Source of the DNA: Heterostelium multicystogenum | Lineage: Eukaryota > Evosea > Eumycetozoa > Acytosteliales > Acytosteliaceae | Assembly (NCBI GenBank): GCA_003667245.1 | Contig: RCNN01000025.1 | Span: 1 to 64,000, forward strand | DNA length: 64,000 nucleotides | Direction of reading: 5' to 3' | Shown: piece after piece, positions 49,801 through 61,174 of the stretch | Position numbering within the stretch: the first letter of the stretch is position 1 | Layout of the letters: the number at the start of each line of letters is the position of its first letter | Translations under genes and position numbers: made by a program | Notes under the pieces: generated by a model | Told to the model about the DNA's origin: nothing | The model's database searches: none | What the model saw: only the letters and a program-made list of their open reading frames with translations

Positions 49801-52800
49801 TGATCCTTGCTGTGTGAAGCCTCGGACAATTTTATCAGAAAGTGCGACAATCTGTTCGTTTGGAGAAGCGCAATGGGTCTTGACCATGATCATCTTGAAG
49901 CAGCTGAAAATAGATCTGCAGATGCCTCTTGCATTGGTGAGGTCATCGACTTGCAGAAGCCAATAGTCAGCCAAAACCTGCAGCATAAAAGTAACCATCG
50001 CATCGATGGGCGCCAAATCGACACTGTGTCCCGAAGCATTGCATCCAACGATAAAGTTATCGATGTAGTTGATAAACATTTCCACGATTCTTTGGCTGAG
50101 TATGAATGAAGATTTGAAGTTCTTTTCGTGCTCGTAGAGTTGAAGGAAGCTGCCACGACGATATTGGGTTCTGATCAAATCGACAGAGCCACCACGAGTC
50201 CAGCAGCCTTTTTCACAGAGGAAATTGAGTGTCTCGCGTGGACGGTCCTTCATAAAGATGCCAAACAGCTGAAGCACTGCGCTTGATATCTCTCGTAGGT
50301 GCGAGCCATCCTCTGCAATAATGAAGAGCAAATCGACCAATGCGTCTGAGATTCTATTGCCATTAAGCACATTCCAGTAGTAGAGCCTGGCGATGTCGGT
50401 GTACTGACACAGAGCGCCGAGCAGGCGAAGCGACTGCAAGAATGGGTTATGCAATGCCATTGAAGCAGATGGGTCCTTTGTAAAGGCAACGATTGTATCT
50501 AGAATACGGTCACCAATTGTATATACTGAGCAGGACTGTGCACCATTGTCGAGTAGCAAGAAGTATTTATAGGCGCCTTTGTAGATGGCTTGCTGATTCA
50601 GCTGAAGATACTGCTTTGCAATGGCAGTGATGACTTGACCTTCTTTTTCGATCGACTCAAACGACTGATTCAACAAAAGATCCAGCTCTCTGTTGCTTAT
50701 CAGCTTTTGTAACTCCTTTATATTGGTTTTGAATGATAACTTTGAACCTAGAGTAATAATAATATCGTTGTTGGTAAGTTTGTTGGCGAGATCGATCATT
50801 GAGCATGCTATTGGCGACAGCTTACATTGAAATGGAGGATGACTCATCGTAGATGGCATTTGTCAGCAGCTTCAGTGTCTTTTCGAATTGGTTGATGATG
50901 ATGGATGGCGATAATACATAGGCAAAGATATCGTGATTGACCAGCTCTTGTTCGGTGAGGTGATTATAGCATAGTGAGCTCGTAAATACATCGAATATAA
51001 TATTAACTGCGTTGGGTTCAGTTGAGAGCAAGTCGTATACCATGCAAAATCTATTGATAAACAATTGTATAATATCAATGTATCCGGTTGACGATGCCTA
51101 TATAGGTTTAGCATTAACAATCGATTAGACATGTTGTTATAGCTGCTGCTTCCGACGTGTATTACTTACACTTCCGGTGATATAGTTGGAAGACATCATT
51201 AGCTTGAGATATTGGAATGGATTGTATTCCAAGCATTTAGAGAAAAGATCAGCTTCAACAAATGCTGGTGATAATATCATTGCGTTCATCAACACCGAAT
51301 AGATAATCATAGAGAGTGATGGTGACATCGAGCATCTTTCAAACACCTTAATCAGATTCAGAATATCGGTCTTTTGATTCCTGGATAGTGAGAACAATTG
51401 AGAAATCTATTGGTCAGTATTCATCTTCAACTGACAAATTATTGGTAGTCAATCATTTAACAACGTACTCTGATAATTGTTGTTGTAGTTGTTGCTTTTG
51501 TTTATCGATAGTTTCCGAGGGTACCTCTCCAATAGACAGCATTCCTATCAACACCAATATGTACTCTATGTTTTGGAGATTCGATCTTATCACATCATTA
51601 CATTGTAATAAATAATCTGAATATCTACCTATTCTTATTTCCTAAATGTTATAACATTATTATGTTTAGTAAGTTTTGTTAGGCTTTCATACAACTATCA
51701 TGATGATTGTGATGATTATGTTGATGTTGTTGTAGTTATTCGATTGTACTTGATATCTGTTGAATATATCTTTAAAGTCCTTGGGGAATGATATCTTTGG
51801 CTTGTAGTATTGCAATAGAAATAGAGTCTCAACTGTCAAGAGCTGCTCGTTGATAATGTATTCTGTGTATATGTTGTAGAGATGTGGTTGATCTTTGAGA
51901 TAGTCGGGTATAGAGAAGCTAGACAACGGTAGAAGAGACTTCAAAAGCTTTTGTTGCCATGACTCCTGATTCTCCTTTACATATTTCATGGGTACAGCTC
52001 TTAATGGTGACTCTTGATCTTGTGCTTTCTTAATCAACGATGAAATCAAAGATAGTAACAAGTATCTTTCTCTATAATAGTATTCCAAAAGCTATATAGC
52101 AATAGATAGATAGATTAGATTCTAAGTATTCATTGCTTTCCTCACGAATATAGATCAAAATGTAATGTAATGCTTACATTTGAGAACTCAGATGAGTCGT
52201 ATTTAAGTTCTTTGACATTGGTTGAATAGGATTGTATAATGATAAAAGTTGTTATTTTGATCCAAGTTCTAGTATATAGATAGTATATAGATAGGTAGGT
52301 AGGCAGTGATTAGTAAGGTAAATGTAGTTGCTGAGGAAATAAGGTAAATAGATACCAAGATTGAGCTTAATTCGATGATGAACTGTTGTAGTTGAGCAGA
52401 TAGTTGGTATTGGACACCTTTGATCTTAATCTTTCCTGTTTGAATCTGTTCTTTGGATGCTGTCGATGGTGGAACATAGTAATCAAACAATTGTGTAATC
52501 TTGTTGTCTATATTCGATAGTTCTTCATCCTAGTGTTGATCGAGTTGAAGATTAATATATACTAATCCAATTAACAATAACATTATCTATCAGTCTACAT
52601 ACAATCCATTTTGGATCAGTGATAAGATCATTATCAATATAGTAGTTTAATACTGCTAGATTATCTGATACCGATTGCTTCTCTTTGCTGGTTGTAATAG
52701 TGTCGGGTGAAGATGCTGGTGAACTTAAATCTTTTAGTGATAAACTATTGGTTGTTGCTTCTGTTGCTTCGTTGTTTGTTGTTGTAGATGTAGATGCAGA

Positions 52801-52983
52801 TGTAGATGTAGATGTAGAAGTGGTTGTAGGTTCAGTAGTAGTCGAAGTGGCAGTAGCTGCAGTAGGAGTTGTTACTGGTGTAGATACTGCATTCGTGGTA
52901 GCAGAAGCAGTAGCAGTGTCTGTTGGAGCTGGTGTTGTAGCTGTCGCTGTGAATAAATTTGACAATGGAGTAGGACTGCTCAT
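46871..52983 (-). CDS. NUP188-like nucleoporin (inner ring)
   Basis: About 1,900 residues of alpha-solenoid. N-terminus MSSPTPLSNLFTATATT with a Thr/Ala/Ser-rich leader (52983-52740), then LAVLNYYIDNDLITDPKWIV and FDYYVPPSTASKEQIQTG. The most telling segment is EYYYRERYLLLSLISSLIKK ... NEQLLTVETLFLLQYYKP (52088-51740), matching the YYxxER and 'second LLE' helices of NUP188. Long helical blocks follow (50859-48520 is one unbroken 779-codon frame) to a C-terminus ending FFKTILSKIN at 46871, with a poly-Q at 46990-47015. Introns or frame changes occur around 52500-52550, 52100-52180, 51400-51690, 51065-51170, 50820 and 48540. The family is a scaffold of the nuclear pore. NUP205 is the main alternative. 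Confidence 0.6.
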
Positions 52984-53218
52984 TGCTTATCTATATCTCA
53001 ACTTCAATTGCACCAATTTAGTAGTAGATATGTCAAATATTGATCAAACAGTGAAAGTGTAATAAAATTTCACTGATCATCAATCGCACTGATCAGTTGT
53101 CGTTTTCCTGATCTGGCGGTCAAATTTAAAAAACATATTATCAATTTTAAAATAGACAATGAACTTATAGGTGATAGAACAAATAATCTTTATTGATTGT
53201 GATACTTTTGGAAAGTGC

Positions 53219-54305
53219 CTAAAAGTCCATGGTTTTCAGTACTCTCCAGGGATACTTAGCAGGGTCCTTAATAATCAGCATCGCAAAAATAACGAGTTCG
53301 TGACCAAATGGAAATCTGGTGTCTTTATAGGCACTGAGAATGGCTGCAGGTGTTGCGCTTACTGGCCTTGCATCGTAGCCTATGATCTGTAGATTGGTAC
53401 CACTGTCCATGAGTTCGCGAAGCTTCTTAAAATCATCAGTCTCACTTGCGAGTCTTTCATAATAGTTGCAATAGAATTGCCTGCACTCGAGCGCATCGAG
53501 TCGTTTCTCCTCACCATCTTTGGTGTACCAGACAAAGAATTCAGGTCTGTCACCGCGCTGATACTTGTGACGATGAGGCTCAGCATCGTTATACATCTTG
53601 TCACGACTGGCTCTGTATTTTTCTCCGACGGAGCCGTCCTTCTCCAAATCAACTTTGAAGCACTTGCTTCCTTGGTGGAAGTTCTCCAAGTTCAGTGAGA
53701 CCGGTGCGTTTGGCTGGTTATGAACGATGGGGCCAAGTCGCATTGGAGATAGCGAAGGCATTCCCAAGCCGTCTTTACGACCACCATGTTTGTTGTTTGG
53801 GAAAATCTTACGATAACCATCAATCTGCTCGGGTGCCTTCATCATCTTTAGCTGCGAGAGCACAACGTTGCCGGGCACGCCTTTGGACTGATTGGCCAGA
53901 CGCGCTTCTTCAATCTTTTCATTCTCAATCAGCATCAGTTGTTCCTGGTGCTTCTCCATAGATTCCTTTGTACGTTTTGGCAGTGAAGTAGCCAAAGTCT
54001 TGTATGCTTTTGAATGAACACCACACAAATACAAATTTGGAGGACTCTTTAACAGCACTTGAAAATACGCTTTATTATCACAAGGCTTCTTTTGATTCAT
54101 ACACTTTAGCTCACCATAATACACTTGATCATCAGCTAACTTTTTCTTTTTTGAATCATCAACTTTCTTCTTCTTTTCCACAGTGGAGACTTTGGTGGTT
54201 GGTTTTAAATCTTCGATTTGTTCATCATCATCACCACTTAAATCATCATCCTTTATTATTTGTTTGTTAAGTTTTTTAGTGTTTAATTGTTGTTTTTTTA
54301 CTCAT
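53219..54305 (-). CDS. Conserved protein with Cys/His N-terminal motif, family shared with large DNA viruses (tentative)
   Basis: ATG at 54305 (MSKKTTIK), one indel in a poly-A run, then an acidic leader and a Lys-rich stretch. A zinc-ribbon-like N-domain is ELKCMNQKKPCDNKAYFQ followed by LYLCGVHSKAYKTLATSLPK. The middle has KIFPNNKHGGRKDGLGMPSL and LSPMRLGPIVHNQP. The C-domain includes FFVWYTKDGEEKRLDALECR, QFYCNYYERLAS, LQIIGYDARPV, RFPFGHELVIFAMLIIKD and YPWR, ending LKTMDF at 53219. Apart from the leader the frame is intact over 320 codons. I recall this combination of segments from uncharacterised proteins of giant and algal DNA viruses, but cannot verify it here. No function is known to me. 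Confidence 0.55.
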
Positions 54306-54478
54306 TTATTAGAAAAGAATGAAATGTGACTACCACCAATCAATTGATGTTTCTCCTTTAAAACATGTGTGATTTTTTAATTTTTTCCAAGAAATCATTG
54401 TCATATGATTGTGACATTGTTGATCACAAAAATTTTAGATTAGGTAAACAGAGAAAAACAACAGAAATTTAGGGTCTT

Positions 54479-57031
54479 CTAAATGAAGTTTTCATTTTGG
54501 TCTTGGGTCTTTGGCAACTGGTCCAATAGAGAGTTAATATCGTTTTGATAATAATTAAAAAGTTCCAGTCTATTGTATTTTCCAGTTCCACTTATCAAAT
54601 TGTTGTTCATTGTCCAAATGGTTGAATCCAACTTGATTAGTTTTGGAACTTCATAGAAAACAATCTGAAACAACAGGAAGGAAGTTAACAATTATTATTT
54701 GAAATTCTAAATCTAAATGAATCATTCTACTTACATTCTTCTCCTTTGCAATGAACAAGATTTCATTGTAAATGGTTGAAAGCAGCTCCGATTGATGGTC
54801 ATTGTTATTAATATCCTCAATGTTGGCAATATTAAACTTGTTGAGAATGAAGTCAGATGGCACCACAATAGCAACTACATAGGGATGAGAAGAATCTCCA
54901 TGAACAAAAATATCACGAATCATTGGTGATTTAAAAATGCTCTCAATACTTTCAAGACTAGAATGGAGTTAGCTTAGATGATGTCCAAACAACTATGTGG
55001 TTTAGTATTTAATGATGAAGATGCTTACCTGATAAACTTTCCATAACTAGTTCTAACTCTATTCTTGATTCTGTCAATAATTTTAATTTTTCTCGGTTCA
55101 TATTCTTCAACTATATCGCCCATGAAATACCAGCCATCAATCAGAGCTTTCTTGGTTGCCTCTGGGTTTTCTGTAATATCCTTTAAACAATCTTGGTGAT
55201 TTTACTTTTAAATGTCCAACAGGGTATGGTTTGTCATTGATTTGACCTTCAATTGGAACGATTTCATATTCAACATCTGGAATAATGTAATCATTAAATG
55301 AAACGGTTGTGATTTCTGATGAACCATAGTAGTTGCTTGCCTTAGATCCCCAGACCTTTTTCATTAAGTTAAATGACTCTGGCGGAATGATGGAGCCAGT
55401 AGTAATTACCATCTGAATTCTATCACCAAGAAGATTCCTAGTCTCCTCTATACACTTTGATTCACACTCTTCAATGGAAAGTTCAGAATGGCTACTCTTC
55501 ATTTCATTTACCAATCTAATGTATCTATTATATAGATAATTCCAAAAACTATTTCAATCATTCTATTAATCTACTATGCTATTTGTTACTCTATTTCATA
55601 TTTATTTACCTTGGAGGTGCCCAAAAGATATCTAAATTTGATAATATAGTTAGCTAGGATGAAAATATCTTTATACTTCAAGTATCTTACTTGGTCTAAT
55701 TTTTTGGACATCAGCTATAAATTTCTCTTGAGTTGATTCAGTGAATATTGCAAATCTTCCTCCCTTCATTACAGTCATGTAATCAACAACTCTTTGTGAA
55801 TGAGCTTTAAAAACATATTGAGTTTCATTAGTTTGTTTGTCCAAAAGTTTAAACAACCATACTTACACAGTGAAAGGTATCCAATTTGAATTGGTGAAAG
55901 ATTTTTGTTATTCAAAATAAGTGAAGGTACAATATTATTGTTTTTACCAAACTATACCCTTGGGCTGCCCTGTAGAGCCACTGGAGTAGGCTATCAATAA
56001 TGTAAATATCATGGGGTAATATTAAAACACATTATATAATATACTTACTAATGGTAATAATTCCATCATCTCCCACAGGTGAATGTGGTAAGATTTCAGT
56101 TACTGAACCTACTATTTCAGAATAAGTAATAAACTTGGTTTGGGATGGTAGTTTAGATCTTAAACTACTATCAAAAATCATCTTCAAGATGAATAACTAA
56201 TGTTAGTTTTGAATATGATCCTAAAGATTTAAGTAAAGTTTCAAAAGTAGATTTGGATACGACAATTGCTGCTGGCTCTGCATTTTGTAATATTCCATGA
56301 CAACTTTCAGTGTCTTCAGAAAATAATGTAAGTTTAGCTCATATTGTAAAATATAATAGTCTTACTTATTTGTTGATTGATAGCAACAACAGCATATCCA
56401 TAGAGCAAACATCCAAAATCTATCTCATACCATTGAGGAACATTCTTTAGCATCATTGCTACTTTTTCTCCCTAAGACGGTAAAAGTTAGATTTCATTGC
56501 CAAATCCAAATAGTCAATCAAGAATTAATACCTCTTTGATATGTTTTTTCAAACCAGATCCAAAAACTTGGACTTTGTGGTATAGCTCTTTATAGGTAAT
56601 CCACTCATAATCTCCATTTTTATTTGCAATTCCCATCACTCTTCTATTGGTATACGAAGTAAAAGCACTAACTAGGTATTGATAAATTGATTTAGAAGTA
56701 TTGGAAGAATCATATTCTGAAGGTGATTCTAATTTACTTTTAATTAGACAAATAGAAAATTTAAATAATATAATATTACCTACTGGTTTCTAAAGAGCAA
56801 AAATGTGGCATTGGTGCAAGATCAGTATGAACCTTTTGAGATGATGGTAATGTATAGCAATTTACACATAGAAATACGGCATCGCATTCCGAGCATCTAT
56901 ATCTTTCAGTACCAATTTCCAATTTTGTTTGGCAATTTGAACATTTTGTTTCTATATTATATATTCATAGTATAATTAATAAGAAATAAATTACCTGTTA
57001 AACTATTATTATTACCAGTAATCTTTTCCAT
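54479..57031 (-). CDS. ZZ zinc finger fused to AMP-binding acyl-CoA-synthetase-type enzyme
   Basis: Start MEKITGNNNSLT at 57031, intron about 56953-56996, then a ZZ-type finger: CSNCQTKLEIGTERYRCSEC, FLCVNCYT and HTDLAPMPHF. After more introns comes the adenylate-forming domain: RVMGIANKNGDYEWITYKEL, VAMMLKNVPQWYEIDFGCLL, the AMP-binding signature YSSGSTGQPKG (about 55950-55985), GDRIQMVITTGSIIPPESFN, NYYGSSEITTVSFND, LFKGYYRKP, DGWYFMGDI and KIIDRIKNRVRTSYGKFISL. The C-terminal subdomain ends SLLDQLPKTQDQNENFI at 54479. Ten or so short introns. Chemistry expected: ATP-dependent activation of a carboxylic acid, probably a fatty acid, to an acyl-CoA. The ZZ finger, normally a protein-interaction module, is the unusual part. 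Confidence 0.75.
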
Positions 57032-57380
57032 TTTTTATTTCCTTAATGAAAGATTTCAGTTTATTGTTAATGAAAAAGAAATGAATAGGATTATTTATAG
57101 TTGACTTCCTAGTCGTAAATAAGAACTTGTAAGGTTTTCAGTTAGCTTGAAGTTGGTAATTATCTAATATATCAAGACATTAATATTTTATTTATTGGAT
57201 AAGATAGGATAATATTAATAACCCTAATTCACCTGGATTTTGTGGTTATCAATAGTTTGCAAACTCGAATCTGAATAAATTTTTTATAAATCTCACAGGG
57301 TGAATCTGAATAAAATACTGTATGATGTAACCTTTTATTCACACTTAATTTATATTTACGAAATAGTTACAAATGTCAAG
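57032..57380. other. Intergenic
   Basis: 349 bp, AT-rich. A 12-base phrase, GGTGAATCTGAAT, resembles the nearby ACTCGAATCTGAATAAA, giving a short imperfect direct repeat at 57262-57315. Nothing else seen. Confidence 0.4.
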
Positions 57381-59111
57381 TTATGATGAATAGTTTCTAA
57401 TCAATTGATGCATTTCTTCACGACCTTTCTTGTAGGTTGCTGTTAGAAATTCCTCAAATTTAACCAACAAATCTTTTGGAAATGTAATAGTGCTAAATAG
57501 CCACTCGATAAAACTGACTTTGTTTAAACGGATGGCTTCGTAGAGAGAGCTAATTTCAAATACATTCAGTTGACCCGACAATCTTCTATCGTTTACCCAT
57601 TTGATTAATTCTCGATTTCCAGTCATGATTGCCAAGTTCAAAGAGTTATGTGATAATTTTGCGTTTAGTGGGTCTTCATCATACATCCATTTGACCAATT
57701 CCTGGTTATTAAAAGTTATTGCTTTGTCAATTAAATAAGTTGCTTCTTCAGGTCTAATTTCCTCTGTATATTTTGAAATTAGCCATTTGATCATTTCATT
57801 ATTCTTTTTTGGGATAGCATTTTTAATGGCCTCGAAACTAAAACCTTCTGTTCTATTCTGATGTAACCATTGAAGAAGTTCAAAGTTGTTAGAACGAGCA
57901 GTAAAGTCTTGAGCGTCAGTGCTGCAACCTTCAGTTCTGTTGGCATGAAGCCACTTCAAAACATCAGTATGTCCATTATATGCTGCTTGGTCAAATCCGT
58001 CAGTGGTCATGCCTGCAGTGGTGTTACGATGCAACCACTTAAGAGCTTCAAGCCTTCCGTAGGCTGCTGCACAGTCCATTGTCGCCATTGTCGAGCATTT
58101 CAATTGTAAATTCTTTTGGAGCCAATCCAATATCTCCACATTTCCAATGCATGCTGCCACGTCAAGTGCTTCATCAGTGACCTTCTTGTAGTCATGATCA
58201 AAGAGCCATTGAAGGATTTCGACATTGTTATTTCCAACAACCATGTCAATCACAGGACTCTTGCTTTCTCGAATATTATTGTCGTACAAATATTTCAAAA
58301 TTTCAAAGTTGTTTGGAGTGTTAGCTCCAATGGCATGGTCAAACAATGGAATGACAGCGTTCGATCTACTCTTGTCACCCTCTGTAATCTTAGGGTTGTC
58401 ACTCTCGAGAAGGTATTGAATAACATGCTTATGACCCTTGCTTATTGCGAAACGATGCATCATACTAGTCTCCAAAAAATCGGGATAGTTAGTCTCTATC
58501 CACTTGATCATCTCTAAATTACCAACTGTGGCTGCAACATCAAGTAGATTAGAAAAACGAAGTCCCATGATTTTTCCTCTGGGTGACTTGTTTTTGTTGT
58601 ACAAGTCGCAACAGTATTGCAATACTTTAATGTTATTCGAGAGAACTGCACCAAATCTAGCCAATTGATAGTCCCAATGACAGGTGTGATTCAAACTATC
58701 AAGGTATTCGATGATGTCTGTATTGCCAGAGAAAGCAGCATAATAAAATAGATCCTCTTGCATCGACCTCAACTGACTGACAACTTGCGGAGTAAATGTA
58801 TCGACCAGGAATTTAAGTAAGTCTAATCTTTTCGCCAAGACTGCTTTGATCATACATCTATAGGCAGTACCATCCTCTACCAAAGGCTCAATGTGAAAGG
58901 TATCAAAGAATTCTTTAATCTCTTTGAAATAGCCATATTGAACCAGTATTTCTAAATAAAGAGTGTTCAAATCTTGCCAATTGCATACTCTTACTTGGAT
59001 TTGCCGATGAATATTCTTTACTTGTGCAAAGATTAATTGGTTCAAAGGTTTATTATTAAATATATCTAGAAACAATTCTTTTTTCATTGTTATATATTGT
59101 GTGATGATCAT
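57381..59111 (-). CDS. Dictyostelid ankyrin-like repeat protein, intact
   Basis: A single uninterrupted frame of 576 codons from ATG 59111 (MIITQYITMKKELFLDIFNN; an internal ATG at MKKELF is the alternative start). N-terminal module as in the gene at 38.9 kb, with NQLIFAQVKNIHRQIQ and a W-x-DL motif (CNWQDLNTLYLEI). At least eleven ankyrin-type repeats: TDIIEYLDSLNHTC, LEMIKWIETNYPDF, VEILQWLFDHDYKK, VEILDWLQKNLQLKC, LEALKWLHRNTTAGMTTDGF, TDVLKWLHANRTEGC, FELLQWLHQNRTEGF. It ends MHQLIRNYSS. Intactness contrasts with nearly all other long genes here. Likely an interaction scaffold; partner unknown. Confidence 0.8.
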   Translation of the reverse strand: MIITQYITMKKELFLDIFNNKPLNQLIFAQVKNIHRQIQVRVCNWQDLNTLYLEILVQYGYFKEIKEFFDTFHIEPLVEDGTAYRCMIKAVLAKRLDLLKFLVDTFTPQVVSQLRSMQEDLFYYAAFSGNTDIIEYLDSLNHTCHWDYQLARFGAVLSNNIKVLQYCCDLYNKNKSPRGKIMGLRFSNLLDVAATVGNLEMIKWIETNYPDFLETSMMHRFAISKGHKHVIQYLLESDNPKITEGDKSRSNAVIPLFDHAIGANTPNNFEILKYLYDNNIRESKSPVIDMVVGNNNVEILQWLFDHDYKKVTDEALDVAACIGNVEILDWLQKNLQLKCSTMATMDCAAAYGRLEALKWLHRNTTAGMTTDGFDQAAYNGHTDVLKWLHANRTEGCSTDAQDFTARSNNFELLQWLHQNRTEGFSFEAIKNAIPKKNNEMIKWLISKYTEEIRPEEATYLIDKAITFNNQELVKWMYDEDPLNAKLSHNSLNLAIMTGNRELIKWVNDRRLSGQLNVFEISSLYEAIRLNKVSFIEWLFSTITFPKDLLVKFEEFLTATYKKGREEMHQLIRNYSS

Positions 59112-61174
59112 TTTGAGTGAGATAAATCATAGTTGATTTTTGCGAGATTTTCAGTTGCATTTGCCAAATTTCACCTATGAATAAAAAGAAATTTTATGGA
59201 AAATAAATATCTGGAAACAAAGATCTTTGATTTTTTACTATATGATCTTGATATTCAAAAATAGCCAATATGAAGCATTTATTATGAATCGTTACTTTAG
59301 TTTAATGCATTAATAATATGTCTATGTGAATTATTATAATTATTAGTTGTTCTTATAACCATGCATGGTAGTTGATTGAATTGTAATAATAATATTAATT
59401 AGCAGTGTTGACATATTATATCAAAAGTTATTCATGCTTGTAATTCATATTGGCGTACTCTGACTACGGAACATTCTGTAGGAATTTGGATGTTCTCTTC
59501 TTGAGTTTAAGAGGCTCTGTGCATTCAGAGTTTGAATGCTTAGTAGAGTAGGAAATCGAAATTATTTCTTATCTCCGGAAGAAATAATTTCGATCGATGT
59601 TATAACTCTATAGTATGTTTTTTTGTAAGTATGAATAGATAAAGTGAATAAATATACAATGAAATATTATGATACGCACTTTATGTTTTAAGATCTTATT
59701 GAGGAGGTCGATTTAAATATCACAGTTGCAAAGGAAATCTATGGGAACCTTAAACCTATGATAGACTGACTCATATTCATTGATTGATATAGTGAGAAAC
59801 CCAAACAATCCATATGTTGACGAAATACCAAAAATGAATGCTGGAAACTAACTTGTAACTTGCATAGTCAAATAAGATACAGTGATGCTGAGCAAAATGA
59901 AACTCCCATAAACGATAGTGATTCCACAAGATGATCCTCGAAGGAAATAAGAAATTGGATGTTTATAACAATAAGATGACTGTTGTTGTACCATTTGATT
60001 GTGCCATTTGATGATCCATTAATGTTGGTCTTTTCTTTTATTATTATTTTGTATTATTGTTTTATTATTATTGTTTATTATTTTTATTATTAATGTATTT
60101 ATTTATTTATATTGTATTTACTTTAACTCAGGTATATTAAAAAATATATTCATAGACACCAATAAAACAAACAAGAAATGATGTGTAGTCTCTGAGCATT
60201 TATGACATAATAATATTTGTTAATAGTTTAAGATCCATAATCCATACAATTGTTATTTTGCCATTGATCAATGTAGTAATCCAATTCCATGCACTTTATA
60301 GATTGAACTCCGCAAAGTTTCCCAAATTTCAAATGTACAAAAGCAAATACAAACCAATGAAAGAATCGTTCACATATTTGTTAACAGAAGAGGAAGGGGA
60401 GGAAGAGGAGGAATGAATGAATAATCCACACAACAGGTGATTAGAAAAAAAACAAGAAAAAGAATTAAAAAAATATTGAATTAGTTTTTGTTCTTGTTGA
60501 CGAAAGAATTATACTAATTAATATATCATTTTGATCTTTGATTGATCCTTTGGAAGTGTAAATTGGTTATTCATGAATAACAATGATAATTATCTATTAT
60601 TCTTATTATTATTTGATAAAAGATAACATTATTATACTATTATAATTTTATTATTATCTAATGAATATAATGTTTATATTTGTTATCTGTTCATTTCTAT
60701 GTGTGATTTATTATTGTTTGAATCGGATGCATAAGCTCTGTATAAATAAGCTCCTATTCAGTTTTTTATAAAAATTGAATTATACAGGTGTTCTTTCCTT
60801 TTTTGTATTTTTCTTTTTTTGTACACCTTCATTCACATCCTAATTAAGGTTCATTGGACCTTTTTGAAAATCCCAATTATTAATTTAGAAAAATCAAATA
60901 AATTTGATTAGTGTCCTGCAAAGATTCAAAAGAATAATAAATGTTAAATACTAATTTGGATGGGATTCCATTATTATCAAAAAATACTAAAATAGAAACT
61001 CACTGTTCTTCATTGAATAATTGGTAATCCATTAATAGTTATAATGATTTATTTAGAAGTTGATGTTATAATATTATTCTTTTAAAAACTTTCTTTTCTT
61101 TTGTTGGAATGTTATTAGTAATAATGGAATTAAGGAAAAAACTAAACGAATTTATACAATTATAATAATTAAAC
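59112..61174. other. Intergenic 2.1 kb with one structured, less AT-rich block
   Basis: Mostly AT-rich with TTATTATT microsatellites (60040-60120, 60590-60660). The block 59440-59600 is visibly richer in G+C and contains three consecutive hairpins. No coding frame seen. Confidence 0.5.
59469..59594. repeat. Hairpin array including a perfect 16-bp stem
   Basis: GAACAT/ATGTTC (59469-59474 and 59490-59495), GCATTC/GAATGC (59521-59526 and 59534-59539; alternative CTCTG/CAGAG overlaps), and ATCGAAATTATTTCTT (59555-59570) with its exact complement AAGAAATAATTTCGAT (59579-59594) around loop ATCTCCGG. A candidate noncoding RNA or a strong terminator-like or cruciform element. Confidence 0.6.

Noticed and set aside
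52685..53062. Val/Asp-rich plus-strand open frame
   Set aside because: Antisense of the Thr/Ala/Ser-rich leader of the NUP188-like protein.
59580..59594. Rho-independent terminator
   Set aside because: Stem is perfect but no T-run follows and the genome is eukaryotic.
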